The notes under the pieces are model-generated. The model was not told where the DNA came from. It searched no databases and saw nothing but the letters and a program-made list of their open reading frames with translations. This document shows, in pieces, positions 1 to 11,206 of a stretch of 64,000 bases of DNA. The stretch is from Madurella fahalii (taxonomy: Eukaryota; Ascomycota; Sordariomycetes; Sordariales), in contig CM056879.1 of assembly GCA_029876055.1 (NCBI GenBank), positions 2,232,001 through 2,296,000 of the forward strand, in the 5' to 3' direction. A program made the translations under genes and the position numbers. The stretch's first letter is position 1. Each line of letters begins with the position of its first letter.

Positions 1-458
1 CAGTTGAGTGTCCAATAGTACCGGCAATAATAACAATGTCTGATGGGGACGGATCCGAGTAAGCAGGGCCGGTAAAATTAGCAGTCCCAGTCGTGCTAAA
101 CTGCAGGGTGTTAGCATGCTGTCCAGGGAAGCTGAGCCGGCGCGCCTACATGAGTGTTGTTCATGTTATTGACCGGGTTGTACTGGTAGACCGCCGGCTC
201 GGCGTTAGCCTCGCCATTGCTGAGGGTGTAGTTCGTGCCCGTGACCCGGCCAAAGTCGAGCGCGAGATCACCAGCAGCACGAATGACACCCCAGTAGTCA
301 TTGCTCGAGACCAGAATCTGGCCGGCGGACACAGGGCCACCGGCAATCTGCAGAGCCGCGGCTGTGCCATTCGGAGAGATGATGCGCTCCTGACCTAGAG
401 CGGCCGCCACGGAACTGAAGGCGAGCCACAAGGCCCCCTTCACACCTGCGGTGAGCAT
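1..458 (-). CDS. GH115-type alpha-glucuronidase, N-terminal part (runs off left edge)
   Basis: This is the 5' end of a secreted glycoside hydrolase gene read leftward. The ATG at 458 begins a hydrophobic leader of about 21 residues, so the product is probably secreted. The mature part has SSNDYWGVIRAAGDLALDFG followed by GRVTG, and after an intron it resumes with SDIVIIAGTIGHS; both blocks resemble the N-terminal domain of GH115 enzymes. GH115 enzymes remove (4-O-methyl-)glucuronic acid from xylan. Exon 1 is 150..458 and the intron is 101..149 (49 bp, GTAGGC donor, GCTAAC branch, CTGCAG acceptor); exon 2 runs from 100 off the edge. Without the splice the frame stops at once. The catalytic domain lies outside the window, so activity cannot be judged. 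The family call rests on recognised motifs only. Confidence 0.75.
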
Positions 459-3006
459 CTTGTGGGAAGTCGCGCAACCCTAGCAGCGAACAATCCAACC
501 TCGTGTAGCTGCTCACAGTCACCTGTCCCAGGACTGAACGAGAGAACGGTGCGGTGAGGGAAGGATGTGCGCCGGGTGAAGCACACCGGGTACGCTATAA
601 TATATCCAGCTCTCTGGATATGCAAGGGACGGTGCTCCACTTACAGGCGACCTGCCATTAAAGAGGAGACATTGACCAGTCGTGATGGGTAAATAAATTA
701 ACCATGAACGATTCCATCACTGCCATGTCGTATCGGGCCCTCCGGAGGGTGCACCGCCATGCCGTCTCCAACCCGTCAGTTAGTCAGTTGGAGGGGATCC
801 CCAATAGCCAAGAATTGGAGTAACGAGCCCCAAGGCGGATGGCGGCCGGGCTCACGGGTAAAAAGGACGCCGCGCGAAGATATGATTGGGGCTGCTTGAC
901 GGATGCCCTGCCCTTAGCCAGGCCTTGATTGTCGGAAACCGTAATCTTGGCGGAGAAATCGGGCCCGACTTTCCTGTGTTGAGCTGATCACGCTCGCCAG
1001 GCCCTTCTCGAAGGCCGTCCCCGCCGCCCGGTGTTAAGGGTAAGGGGCAGGGTATCTTCTGGTTCCTGGTGGGACGGGATGCGGAGCCGTAGTCTTCAGC
1101 TCGCCTGCCTGTCAATCTCTCTCTCTCGTCCATTGGCAGGTTGCTCCATCACACCCAGGACCACGACCGCGTTGATATTAATTGACATTGAGCAGCGCGC
1201 AGGAACGAGATTAAACAGCGGATATAGCCACGAGCTCGAATTGGAGAAGCGACGGCAGGCCCCAAGCTGGTAACGATGCGGGGGAAGCGGAGCGAGGTGC
1301 GATTGCAGAGCGACATTGGGAGTTTAGCCGGGGGAAGAGATCCACATCATCATCGCGTCACGGCCCGTCGTGCTTAACAACCATCCCGCCGGCGCCACTC
1401 ACTTCGTTCCCCGACACACAGCACATTGCCATTAAACTTAGCTATATATAGTAAAATGGGTTGGGGTACCAGACTACGAGAGTGGTGCAGAAACACGCAC
1501 ATCTACACCCACACAGCCATAAATACGGCGGAGGACAAAGACAACCAACGCCAGACGGAGAAGGCCAAAGGAAGAGTGGTGGATAACAGAACCGCCCGAC
1601 AAGTGCTGTTGACTCTGAAAACTTAAGTAAGATAACGCTACTCTGGATGGGTACAGTATCTACATGTAACGACCGGAGGGATGAACCTGCTGTTCAGCCT
1701 GCCAACTAGTGGCAGCTTCCGTCTACTCCGCCGATTTCGTTCCTTCATCAAGTTAAACGCGTTGCGGCACTCGGGCTGAGAAGAACACCAAGGTAGGTAG
1801 GCAGAGAGATTAACACATGTCATGATAACAAACAAGACCTCAGAGATACCACGTGCAGTTACGCACGTGTATGGACCAAAACTAAGGCATTCGAATACCC
1901 CACCTCTGAGTAAATATATTAAGTGAGTGGTAACGTCTAACGGCTAGGGTTCCTGAACGCCAACAATAAGTGGTTCTTCTGATTTTTGATGACCCCAAAA
2001 AGTGCCGGCTCGTGATGATGCTGGGAAATGTGCGTAATACAGGGGCCATACCTGTCTGCACAGCAACATTCTAGCCGTTACTACTCCCCTGCGCTCCACC
2101 CCCATCAACAACGGCTGCACTCGACAATTCTAACCGAGATCCCCTAACCGTACCTTGGCATTCTGTCCCGTTCAGCTTGGCGAATTTTCTAGGCGGCATA
2201 TCCTTTGATGAGACGAATCTGGGCGCCTGAACTCCGGTATGGCCACCTTCTAAGCTCCATGCTGAGGCCGGCACCCATCATATAAGAGCTGAGGTACTTG
2301 TATACACCCTTCAGCATTATTGATGCTCACTACGTTCCATGCCATGGTTGTATCTGCAGATAACAACAACAACAACAGCGCGATTTCCACATTCCGGCAA
2401 AGAAATAAGTCAGCCCGCACTAACCCCTAACGCACCGTTAAAATCAGTTTGAGCGATTGCAATGAAGTTCGGGGTCGGACCCTGCTTCGTATAACCACCT
2501 CGATCACATAATCAAAACTTTTACGAGCCTTCGTGAACAACTTGTTGAGACCTTGTAGGCAGCTCAAGATGGAAAGGCGCCGCCGCTGCAGGGGAATTCG
2601 TCTGCGACAGCAACTCAAGTCAGACTCAGCACTTCCTTCGTGTCGGACTCTCTTCCGCCAGTTCCGATTGGTTTTCTATCCAAGTTTGTCAGCTACTCGG
2701 CCCATCAAGTTTAATCAACGGCCAGGGTAACTAATGGGCGGCATCACACCTCAAATCAGACAGCCAGCAAATCCATGAAGCGATGAAAAGCAGTGGTATG
2801 AGTGGTTTGTATTTGCCGCCTGGCCACAACGGCAGAACACTCCTCATACTACAAAGCAGTAGACTAACTGATTACAAGCGAGTGTAAGAATCGAACCGCC
2901 ACCTCCGCATGTCTCCGTCCTCCCTTCCTTCTCCATCTCCACTCTTCTCTTTCCCCTTTTTGCTCCGTAACGGCACTCCGAGAACAAGATGTAATGGATA
3001 AACTGC
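459..3006. other. No recognisable gene; contains one copy of a dispersed coding-like fragment
   Basis: I see no supportable gene here. A TATA-like AT stretch lies near 597-606, about 140 bp upstream of the GH115 start, and a short CAA microsatellite lies near 2366-2380. Around 1990-2050 is a fragment that recurs at 6550-6620 (annotated separately). Open frames in this stretch are short and lack family motifs. Confidence 0.5.
1990..2052 (+). repeat. Dispersed coding-like fragment, copy 1
   Basis: On the plus strand this reads IFDDPKKCRLVMMLGNV followed by RN. It matches 6552-6615, which reads VFDDPKKCRLVMMLGNV and HN. Most base differences between the copies are silent in this frame (GAC/GAT, AAA/AAG, CTC/CTG, CTG/TTG). 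That suggests both descend from a translated exon rather than from non-coding repeat DNA. I do not recognise the protein. Confidence 0.5.
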
Positions 3007-3584
3007 CTAAGAGCACCCGGAAGCGCGGTTAGACAGGCACTGAGTGGTACAAGTAGTACCAATGATGGTGTTGCGGGACACGCCTGAGACTGCGCTGCCG
3101 GTGCTGCAAGTGTTGAGAGTGCTCTGAGCCGCATCGGCCAGGTGGGCCTGAATGGCGCCGCTGACGGGGTTGGCCCAGCTGATGCAGCACTGGCCGCCCG
3201 AGTTGGAGAAGCAGATGGAGCGGGGGGACGAGGGGAGGCCGCTGCCGTTGTTTCGAACGTTGTTGATCAGCTGCTGGCAGGTTCCCGGGTTGGCCGTGTT
3301 GCTGCTAAAGCACTGGATACTGTTCGATCCGCACTGGCGTCGATCGAGATGCTCGACCGCCTCTCTCTTTTCCGGTGTGGCGTCACCATAACTGGACGTG
3401 TCCGATGTCAGTTTCGCAAAGACACATCAAGGCGATAAGACGACACTAACACGGTGAGAACGCCGTTGTCCATCTCGCTCTGCTGGAGGATAACCAGGCC
3501 ATCCGGAACGTCAGGGGCGGGGAGGGCGGCGGCCAGAGTGGCAAGGCAGAAAGCCGAGACCAAAGTTTGCTTGATGAACATCAT
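3007..3584 (-). CDS. Small cysteine-rich secreted protein (possible fungal WD-like domain family)
   Basis: The gene has two exons, 3451..3584 and 3007..3391, and encodes about 172 residues. The intron at 3392..3450 has a GTTAGT donor, a CTGAC branch and a CAG acceptor. Residues 1-20 (MMFIKQTLVSAFCLATLAAA) form a classical signal peptide. A propeptide-like stretch ends in DRR, after which a Cys-rich domain starts with QCGSNSIQCFSSN. It continues with RSICFSNSGGQCCISWA and ends TTCTTQCLSNRASGCS. The paired cysteines, CCISW block and C-terminal QCLSNRASGC resemble the fungal WD-like small secreted proteins, but that name is from memory and only moderately sure. Function is unknown; secretion and size fit an effector or surface protein. 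A TATAAAG box lies about 115 bp upstream. Confidence 0.75.
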
Positions 3585-3694
3585 GATGGAAGAATGAGTT
3601 CTGAGTTCTTGGTAGTGAGAAAGTGAAGATTGTGGCAAGATGAATTGATGCGAGTTGATCGGTCTCGTTCCATCTTCAACGGCGGATAGGGGCT

Positions 3695-3701
3695 CTTTAT
3701 A
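3695..3701 (-). promoter_or_regulatory. TATA box of the small secreted protein gene
   Basis: TATAAAG on the minus strand, about 110 bp upstream of the ATG at 3584. No other core element is evident. Confidence 0.45.
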
Positions 3702-6054
3702 CTCATTTCTCGATCATCTCTCCGGACTTTCGCCCGGGAACTTCTAACTGACAACTCCGAGCCTGGCCTCTAGCATGGCTAGGACCGTATCATGAAACCC
3801 TGTCTGCTTTGCCAACGTGTCCATGGGAACGTCAGAGGTATCCGCTCGCCGGTGAAGCCGCTGGCCTTCTTCCGGCAGGTCCTGACATGGCTCCTCTTGA
3901 ACGCGCCAGTCTTCACGAGTCATGACACCACGGAGGAGCACCAGGCAGCACCGCGTTGCACCTCAACGTACAGTGAGTGCCGGTTTGGGTGCCACGAGAA
4001 AAATAAAAACCAAGCATACGTACGTGTATAGTGACATCCGGATATGCATTGCACTTACTCATCATTACTGATCTTCGATCACTCTCTACAACTATCACGT
4101 TCCTATTTTTTTCTACGAAAAAGATCGTCCTTATACGTATTAATTTAATCTATTAGCAAAGCTAGAAATGAATTCTAAGAACCCATATATCCGACCTTCT
4201 GATTTGTTTCATCATCCAGCAACAGATTAACTGCCCAAGTGCCCAAACCAGAACTACCATCTATGTGCGTAGGTGGTTAAGATCATGGATGTAAGCAGCT
4301 GGCTTATATGAGGTAAATACAAACGACGGCCGGATACAGGTGTATAAGTGGATACGTACGTATTGAGGGTCAGATGAAAGGATGAGCAACTAATTTGAAA
4401 TCACGGTGACCGCTTTACTTCTCCCGAGCAGACTCGGAGGGAAGTGACTACATTACTTTGTCCGAGTGGAGTCGGAGGTAAGGTGAGCCGCACCGCTTCC
4501 GCTAGATCTACCACAGTAATAAGCACAAGAACACGCTAAATGTGTCAAGTCCCCCCCAGAAATGCAACCCTACAGAAACTCCACCGAAGGCAACACGTTA
4601 CCCAGCAATGACAACTGAGACATTTACGAGCTAGTTCGACACCTCCGGATATCACGCATCTTGAATTTTGCTTACAACCCTGTCGAACTATCCCTCATCG
4701 CTTTTAGTCAACTGACTTCTATTCTAAACGAGCGCATGTAGTCCGCGTTCTGCGCAGTGTAATGGTCACACCGTCCTATACGGCCCCACCTCCAACGCCC
4801 ATCCTGGAAGACGATGTAATGTCATTATTCACGCCGCTTATCACGGAACCTACCTGTCTTTCTATTCTTCTTAAGTAGAGGGTTGGAAGCTCGCATGCTA
4901 TACTTGTAGGTGTACAACGCGGCTGCGAGGGCGTATGGTGATGATCTTCTCAAGAAGCAGTCCGTTGAGCTCGCGGTGCCCAAGCTTCAGCATGTTGCTG
5001 AATAAGCACCAAATATACGTGGAGATTGAACAAACCCACGCTAATGTAATTAAAAAGGAAGGGTTACTCGAAGTTGTTCGGAGCAGGGTGTCGGTTGCAC
5101 AGGATGCATTCGGGCCAGTTCGTGACGGCACCTCGTACGCAGCCCCTACAACCAACCCCACAGTCCCACATTGGTATGTGGGCAGATGTGCTGACACATT
5201 GATTCCTTGGAAGTTCATGCGTCTCGGTATTCTTGGTCACTTAGCGAGCCGAAAAATAAGAGCCGAAGATAAAACAAAGTTGGAGAAAGGATCATCCTAG
5301 ACCCTAGACCCAACTCTCTGGCACATGTCACTAGTGTAACATCCCCGGAATGGATTTGGGGATATTATGGTGGATTTAGTTTGACACCTAATCCCTCTCT
5401 TTAGCCACGATACTTAGCCTTGGAACCCATTGTTTGAGTCTAAGGCCAGGATAACGAGACGACCCGGGAGAAGCATCAGATGGGACTCGATGTGTCTTTG
5501 TACGTCGGTGCCAAAGGTCCCTCAGCGGGGGGATGGTATGTTCTTCGTTTCTTCACCAGCCATAACTCCTGTCACCCACTCGCCCGATACGACAGCCGAG
5601 TAGTGGACTTGGCCCGTTACCGGCATCGCGGTCAACTGCGTGTTGGAGAGCGGTATTGAAGCGGTAGGGTGAAACTCTCGCCCTCCTCAATACTGAGCAG
5701 CACGGCGCCGGAGAGACGGGTGACACACAAGCAAACCTCCAACTCGCCAAAGCACCGGCGGCACCGCCAATGACCCGCTCAAGATGCCCGATGCCACCTT
5801 CCGCAGCATAACTTTGAAGACATCCTCCGTTGCGGGTGCCGGTGAATCAGCCAGATTGCAACTGCGGCACCAGCAACTTCTCACCTTGAGTGTGGCAATT
5901 CCACTGTCAACCTTCCCTGGAAAGCCTTGGACTCGCCTCGCTCCCGCTAATGCTGCAATTGAAGGCTGCGCATCTCTTGGACCAGGGAAAAGAAGGGAGG
6001 GCATTCCCATCTCCTCGAAATTTTTGGAACAAGTCGTCTAAGTACTCTCCGATC
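3702..6054. other. Accessory region without recognisable genes
   Basis: No gene can be supported. Open frames, for example near 4935-5300, lack family motifs. The most structured piece is a tandem pair of quasi-palindromes at 4415-4482 (separate entry). Confidence 0.45.
4415..4482. repeat. Tandem pair of quasi-palindromic repeats
   Basis: Two diverged copies of about 30 bp lie side by side. Copy 1 reads ACTTCTCCCGAG, CAGA, CTCGGAGGGAAG. Copy 2 reads ACTTTGTCCGAG, TGGA, GTCGGAGGTAAG. Each can fold on itself, with CCGAG paired to CTCGG-like arms, and each is also a direct repeat of the other. This could be a subterminal transposon motif or a protein-binding pair; nothing else identifies it. 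Confidence 0.5.
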
Positions 6055-6212
6055 CTACAGTTCGAGTTTGAACTGTGAAGAAGTCGCAGGCTTCTGCAAA
6101 ACAGTTGCTTGTCCAGGTTCGTATATGACCTCGACGACCAATTTGTTAAAGTCCCGCCGGCAGCTCAAAAGTTGTTTTGCCTTCGAGCGCTTGGCTACTA
6201 CTGTATCCATCT

Positions 6213-6540
6213 CTAACTCTCGCGAGTTCGCGTCGCAGGAATGCGGATATATCGTGTTCGACAACCGGCTCCGGTATCCGATGCTGAGTCATGTCCTGAT
6301 ATCTTCCGGATTTCGGCGAAGCCGTATCGAATGGGCAGCTTGGGTCTGCTGGTAATAGAGAACCTCAGGGAACAGGAAGTTACTTCCTTGGCTTTGGGCA
6401 GGATACGGATAACAGTTATAGCGTCCTCTTCCCGGTCGCACTCGTCGAGAGCGTCAATCACCGCTGAAACTAGTAAGGGGATATGGGGGTTCGTCCTTGC
6501 TCTCGAACGGCCATTTCAAGGCCTGCAGCCCCAGGGATCT
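6213..6540 (-). pseudogene. NACHT NTPase (STAND) gene fragment
   Basis: The minus strand encodes VIDALDECDREEDAITVIR followed by about 15 residues and then the block SITSRPKLPIRYGF. This is the Walker B (IDALDECD) and the following arginine-containing TSRPELPIR motif of fungal NACHT proteins, the STAND NTPases of heterokaryon incompatibility. No Walker A, effector domain or repeat domain remains, and the frame ends after about 80 codons. It is best read as a truncated relic. The plus-strand dispersed fragment at 6552-6615 begins immediately beside it. Confidence 0.65.
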
Positions 6541-6551
6541 CATCGCCTTGT

Positions 6552-6615
6552 GGTTTTTGATGATCCCAAGAAGTGCCGGCTGGTGATGATGTTGGGAAAT
6601 GTGCACAACGCAAGG
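6552..6615 (+). repeat. Dispersed coding-like fragment, copy 2
   Basis: Matches 1990-2052 with mostly silent changes in the plus frame reading VFDDPKKCRLVMMLGNV. The containing open frame ends at 6666 and is followed 20 bp later by a long A-run (about 6684-6709), which looks like a poly(A) tail. That order would fit a retroposed copy, but no target duplication is visible to me. Confidence 0.5.
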
Positions 6616-7112
6616 GCCATACACTCTATGCGCTGTTATGACCGGTATCAGGCTCCCCGCGTATAGATAATGACGCGTGAGGAAAGAAAGAAAGAAAAAA
6701 AAAAAAAAAAATTCAATCCCGGTGCCAACTGAATCCAACTGAATCCTTCAATACCGTACAACGGCTCGTTGGGGTCACTGTCTGTTCCTTGCTTTCTGCG
6801 GCCAGCCCCACTTACGGTGACTTACCGCCTATAATCGTTTCTTAATTAGACAACTATTGTGCAGAAGAGTGCCTGAGTTTCGTCTATTCGGTTCACCCTC
6901 CAAACGCCAAGTTTTTCTGCACCACCTCGCCACGGCCGCCACAATCCTTCCTCCAATCGGCTGGCCTTCAGGCTTCGCAGTAATATTCTTAACGTCGGCG
7001 CAGCGACTTATGCATTCTTGTAGGCAGGTTTGTACCTCCCCCAAGATCGGAACGAGCCCCCGTTGGCACCATGTGCTATCCCCATCCCATTCAGTTTATA
7101 GGCCCCGTCATC

Positions 7113-8618
7113 GAGATGCGATGGAAGCGCTCGAGGTTTCCCGTGTATATGAAGTAGGTGGGAGTAGACAAGGTACCTTATTCCACCCAGCGTCTGTTGC
7201 TGATAACAGATTCTCCAGAGCCAAGTTCCCTACACCCATCTACACCATCCGCGTACCGGGCAAGCGCTTCTACTTTGTCAACTCCATACCTCTCATCACT
7301 GCTGTCCAACGGCATTCCCGAATCCTTTCGTTTGACCCTCCTATTGTCCAGGGCGTTCGAAGCATACTGGGCGTGAGCCAGACCACCGTCGATATCATGA
7401 ATCGAGATGTGGCTGCCGGCGGCGAAGACAGTTTTCTATTTCGGCTCAACAAAGCCGTTCACTCGTCTCTGAGTGCCGGCCGAGCCCTGGGCGTCTTGAG
7501 CGAGAATGCTGTCCGATTGCTCGAGTATTCCCTTTCCGAGCTTGCAGCAAAGGGCCCAACCGTTGTCAAAATGTATGACTGGGTCCGCAGGACGGTCATG
7601 GTTGCCACTACCGATAGTGTGTTTGGTCCTCGCAATCCGTTCCACGACGAAAAAAAAACATCGCGGCTTGGATGTAAGCATAATACCTTCTGGTTCTGCC
7701 TCTGACAGCCCGGTTTCCTAACAAACGCGCTGTAGCCAATTCGAGACGAACGGTATGCCGTTGTTGGCACTAGATGTGCTCCCCGAGTGGGCTATCAAAG
7801 TGGGTGTTTGGGCACGGGAGATGTTGGTCGAGTCTTCGGATCGCTATCTCGCTAACGAGGGTCAAGCCGACGCGTCCGAGTTTGTCCGGCGCCGCATCAG
7901 CTTCTATCTTCAGGAAGGCGTGCCGATCAAGGACATTAGCCGACTTGCCGTCGCCGATAATATCGCTTTCAGCTCCAACATGATACCCACTCAGTTCTGG
8001 CTTCTCTATCACATTTTCTCGGATCCGACCGTCCTCGCGGATTGCCGTGCCGAGGTAGAAAAGGCCGCACGTTGAAATGAGGACCAGACCAACATCATCA
8101 ACTTCGAACACATCAAGGAGTCATGCCCGATTCTACACTTTACACTCCGCGAGGTCTTCCGATTCCACGGCTTCGGACTTGTCCCCCGTGTGGCTCTAGA
8201 TGATCACATGCTTGATGGCAAATACCTGATCAGAAAAGGAGCTACGGTTTTTACGCTAACAGGGTTCAGCACCAGGACCCCAACAACTGGGGCGATAATC
8301 ACTCTGTTGTCAGGTACAAGCGCTTTATCCAGGAACCCGGAAGTAAGCGTCACTACCACCCGGCTGCTGTCCGCCGATTCGGCTATGGAGCGCATCTCTG
8401 CCCCGGCAGGCATTTTGCAACCGCACAGCTCTTGCTTTTCTACGCTAGTGATTCTGCGGTTCGATGTTCTGCCCGTGGCCGTAAAATGGCCTAGGATGAC
8501 GGTAGAGAACTCGTCCCAGATCGCTGCCGTAGACCAGCTTGACCATGATGTTGAAATCGAGTTTAAGCCGCGCCAAAACGTCAGCCAGGCAGGATGGGCT
8601 GCCGAGTTTTCAGCATAG
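7113..8618 (+). pseudogene. Cytochrome P450 pseudogene
   Basis: The order of blocks is that of a fungal P450 of the CYP7/CYP8-like type. FPTPIYTIRVPGKRFYFVN comes near the start, a TLREVFRFHGFG helix-K region (ExxR) later, and the heme-binding loop FGYGAHLCPGRHFA with its Cys ligand near 8385-8425. An intron at 7674..7735 is well formed. The gene is broken in several ways: the A-run near 7650-7658 puts the two exons out of frame; a TGA at 8073-8075 stands where TGG is expected (AR-W-NEDQTN); and one shift near 8260 is undone near 8450. The N-terminal membrane anchor is also not found. A Trp codon turned to stop fits G-to-A decay. It cannot give a working enzyme as it stands. Confidence 0.85.
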
Positions 8619-11206
8619 CGTAGCATATAGCAGGGCATACCACCGAATGGAATGCATATCCAGCTCGGCTAGAACGTAGTGTCGCGTTCCCGGCCATGAA
8701 CGGCCGATGAATCTATTTCATCAACGCGTGGAGCCGGGCATGGCCTCTATGGGTTGGCGGGTGTTTAATCTCAGGAGCTACCTGTAGTGTAGATGGTATT
8801 CTCTAAATACGTGCAATCGGCTCTTGTACAGAAAGTCAACAACTCTCCGTTATCTTCTTGTCACTCGGTGCAGCCAGAGAGTATCAAATACGGAAAAGGG
8901 GTTTGCATTGTGCTGCTGGCCGAGAGAATCACGAACATCGTAAATAGTTAAGTCATCGGCTAAGACGGCACGTACCGTACATGTTGACAGTACCTGCGAC
9001 AGATCGGAGATTAAGCTATATCGAGGCCCTACGTCACCGGCAGATGCGATGTGCGACGAAGCAACGTGGTACTCGACAACGACGACCAGGCTAGCATGAA
9101 CCATTGGGGCCTCGTGATACCCAGGCGGGTGTGTCTTCACTCCTCAATTCTCATTTGGCCATTTTTGTCTTCCCCCTTGTTTTGATACGTATATAGGTAT
9201 AGATGTGTATATCTGTACTATTCCACTATTCTAAAGACTTTGATCTAACTAGCCACTTCAGTAGCAATAGGATTATAGAGCGTCTAAAGTACTTTGAGAA
9301 CGTCTACAATGATCTTCATATCAAGAAAGATGCTAATGAAATATGAAGATAGGAATATACACAATGTAGGAGCAGAGTGTTCGTTAGGGGTTGGATAGTA
9401 GTCTTATTGAACTCTACCTTCCTCCTAAGCTCTATCTTCCACCCTCCTTTTTATTTCCTATAATTACAACGCCTGGGCCTCCCTACCCCACTTGCTGTTT
9501 TGTCGTCTTCCTTAGTTATACGCTCCTTTTATACTTATCTGATCCGGTATCTACCCTATTCCAGCTTGGCGTTGTTATTGCTTTTCGAACCTCGCCTGCT
9601 CTGTGGCCCCGGGGCTTCCAGCCTGCCTTAATACCGACCCTATCTGGCCGATCCTTATAGAGCCTCCCTCCTTCTAGGCTCCTGCCCTTAGGAGCCATCC
9701 GGCCCATATACCCTTCTGTAAGTGGTGCTGCCTATAATCTCAACCTCCTGGTCTTGACCTAACTCGAAGAAAGTGGTTGATTGACGGAAGTTCTCCTAGT
9801 AATGGACTAGGCCCACTTATCTTCTCTCAGGATCTTCAGCTATATATCCAAATATCTTTAGTGTGTCTTTAAGAAATAACCTTTGCACACCCTAAGTACA
9901 GTTTTCGGCGAGACTGCGTCGCAGCCGTTGGAAATCGCTTCAACTCTAGCCGAGTGGGTCCAGGATTAGTCTCATATAACGATAGCCAAAATGAGTACCC
10001 TTTCGAAAATACGCAGTGCTGCCTTGCCTCTTGCATGTTGCATGCTGCCATTCCTCCCAATTACTGGGGAATTAAGCAGGCAGTCCTCTATCTCGTATTC
10101 CCGCCATACGGGCCACCCAATCTCCAACTAGCTGTTGTGTGGGACATTCCGGCGGATTCATACAGCGCCGCCCAGGAGCTGCTGTTCGCCATATTTGGGA
10201 CACACGGCCCGTCGAAGGGGCCTTTTGGGCTGTTGCTGCAGGACACTGGGGGGTTCTTTGTCAGCGTTAGCTTGGTCACGGGATACAGGACGGAGACGAG
10301 ATTGCGGCGCTGGGGAAGCGATGAGCGGTTTGATGAGTTGCTGGAGTTACCGGATGAAGTAGGGATAGCCCTAGAGAGAGGAAGGGTGGCAGGAATCTAG
10401 CGTTGGAGGGGTGGACTAGGAGAGTATTGGGATCCACGCCGAGGATGATTGAAATTCGAAGCATATTTGTTTCTGATCTTCGACCAGGACTCTGTGGTTC
10501 ACACAGCCTGGGCATGGCGCATATCAATACCTGTTGCGCCTGGCAGATGTTGCCCCCGCCCCCCGTCCGGTTGTACCAACCTCACGCGCTTTGGATTAGG
10601 CATTTAGGAGGGCATTACATGGCCGGATAAGTGATTGAAAGAAGGCTAGATCAAGCGGGCGGTGCTCGGAATGCCTAGAGTCTGGAGAATGAAAGATGGA
10701 ATTAAACTGTTTTGCGAGGGAAAGGTTCATGCCACAGTTAGGCCCAAAAATAGGATCATCGAGAACCATGAATACCTGCTCCCCCACTTAAGGAATCCGC
10801 TCGTAGAGTCCGAATATTGGTCACTTCTACTGTTGGATGATCAGGCTTTACGACACCTTGGAGCTTCTGAAGGGGATTTTCTATCACAGATCTCCCAGGT
10901 GGTAATAAATGGTTTAGGACTCTGGTGGGTCTGTCATCTCGAGCTGTGATGGCTCGACAAATTTTTCTTGAAAGGCAACTCAAGCTACGTAGGCCCCGCA
11001 GGACCTCGAAACAACTGCACAAAGTCATCTCGATCGCAACTCGGAACCCATGGCTTGGGGGTATCTCGGGCTCTTCCCTTTCGGTTCTGGTCTAGGTCAT
11101 AAGGGCACTTGGAGACCTTGACAGTTACCGGTAAATGCGCTGCGTGATATCGCTCGCTAAGTACATACAATTATTTAGATGGTTTGGGAATTAGGGAATC
11201 CGGTCC
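8619..11206. other. AT-rich degenerate stretch with no identified gene
   Basis: 8.65-9.95 kb is AT-rich with short, broken frames. Around 9516-9707 the minus strand holds a basic open frame rich in Arg, Gly and Lys that I cannot assign. An open plus frame at about 9954-10400 could encode up to 148 residues, including a stretch PPYGPPNLQLAVVWDIP, but its first codon is GTG and no family is recognised. 10.4-11.2 kb shows nothing further. Confidence 0.35.

Noticed and set aside
3744..3941. Possible ankyrin-like fragment (HDTVLAMLEARLG)
   Set aside because: One weak repeat-like stretch without neighbouring repeats is not enough.
9391..9707. Possible retroelement gag remnant
   Set aside because: Basic minus-strand frame only; no zinc knuckle, protease or reverse-transcriptase motif nearby.
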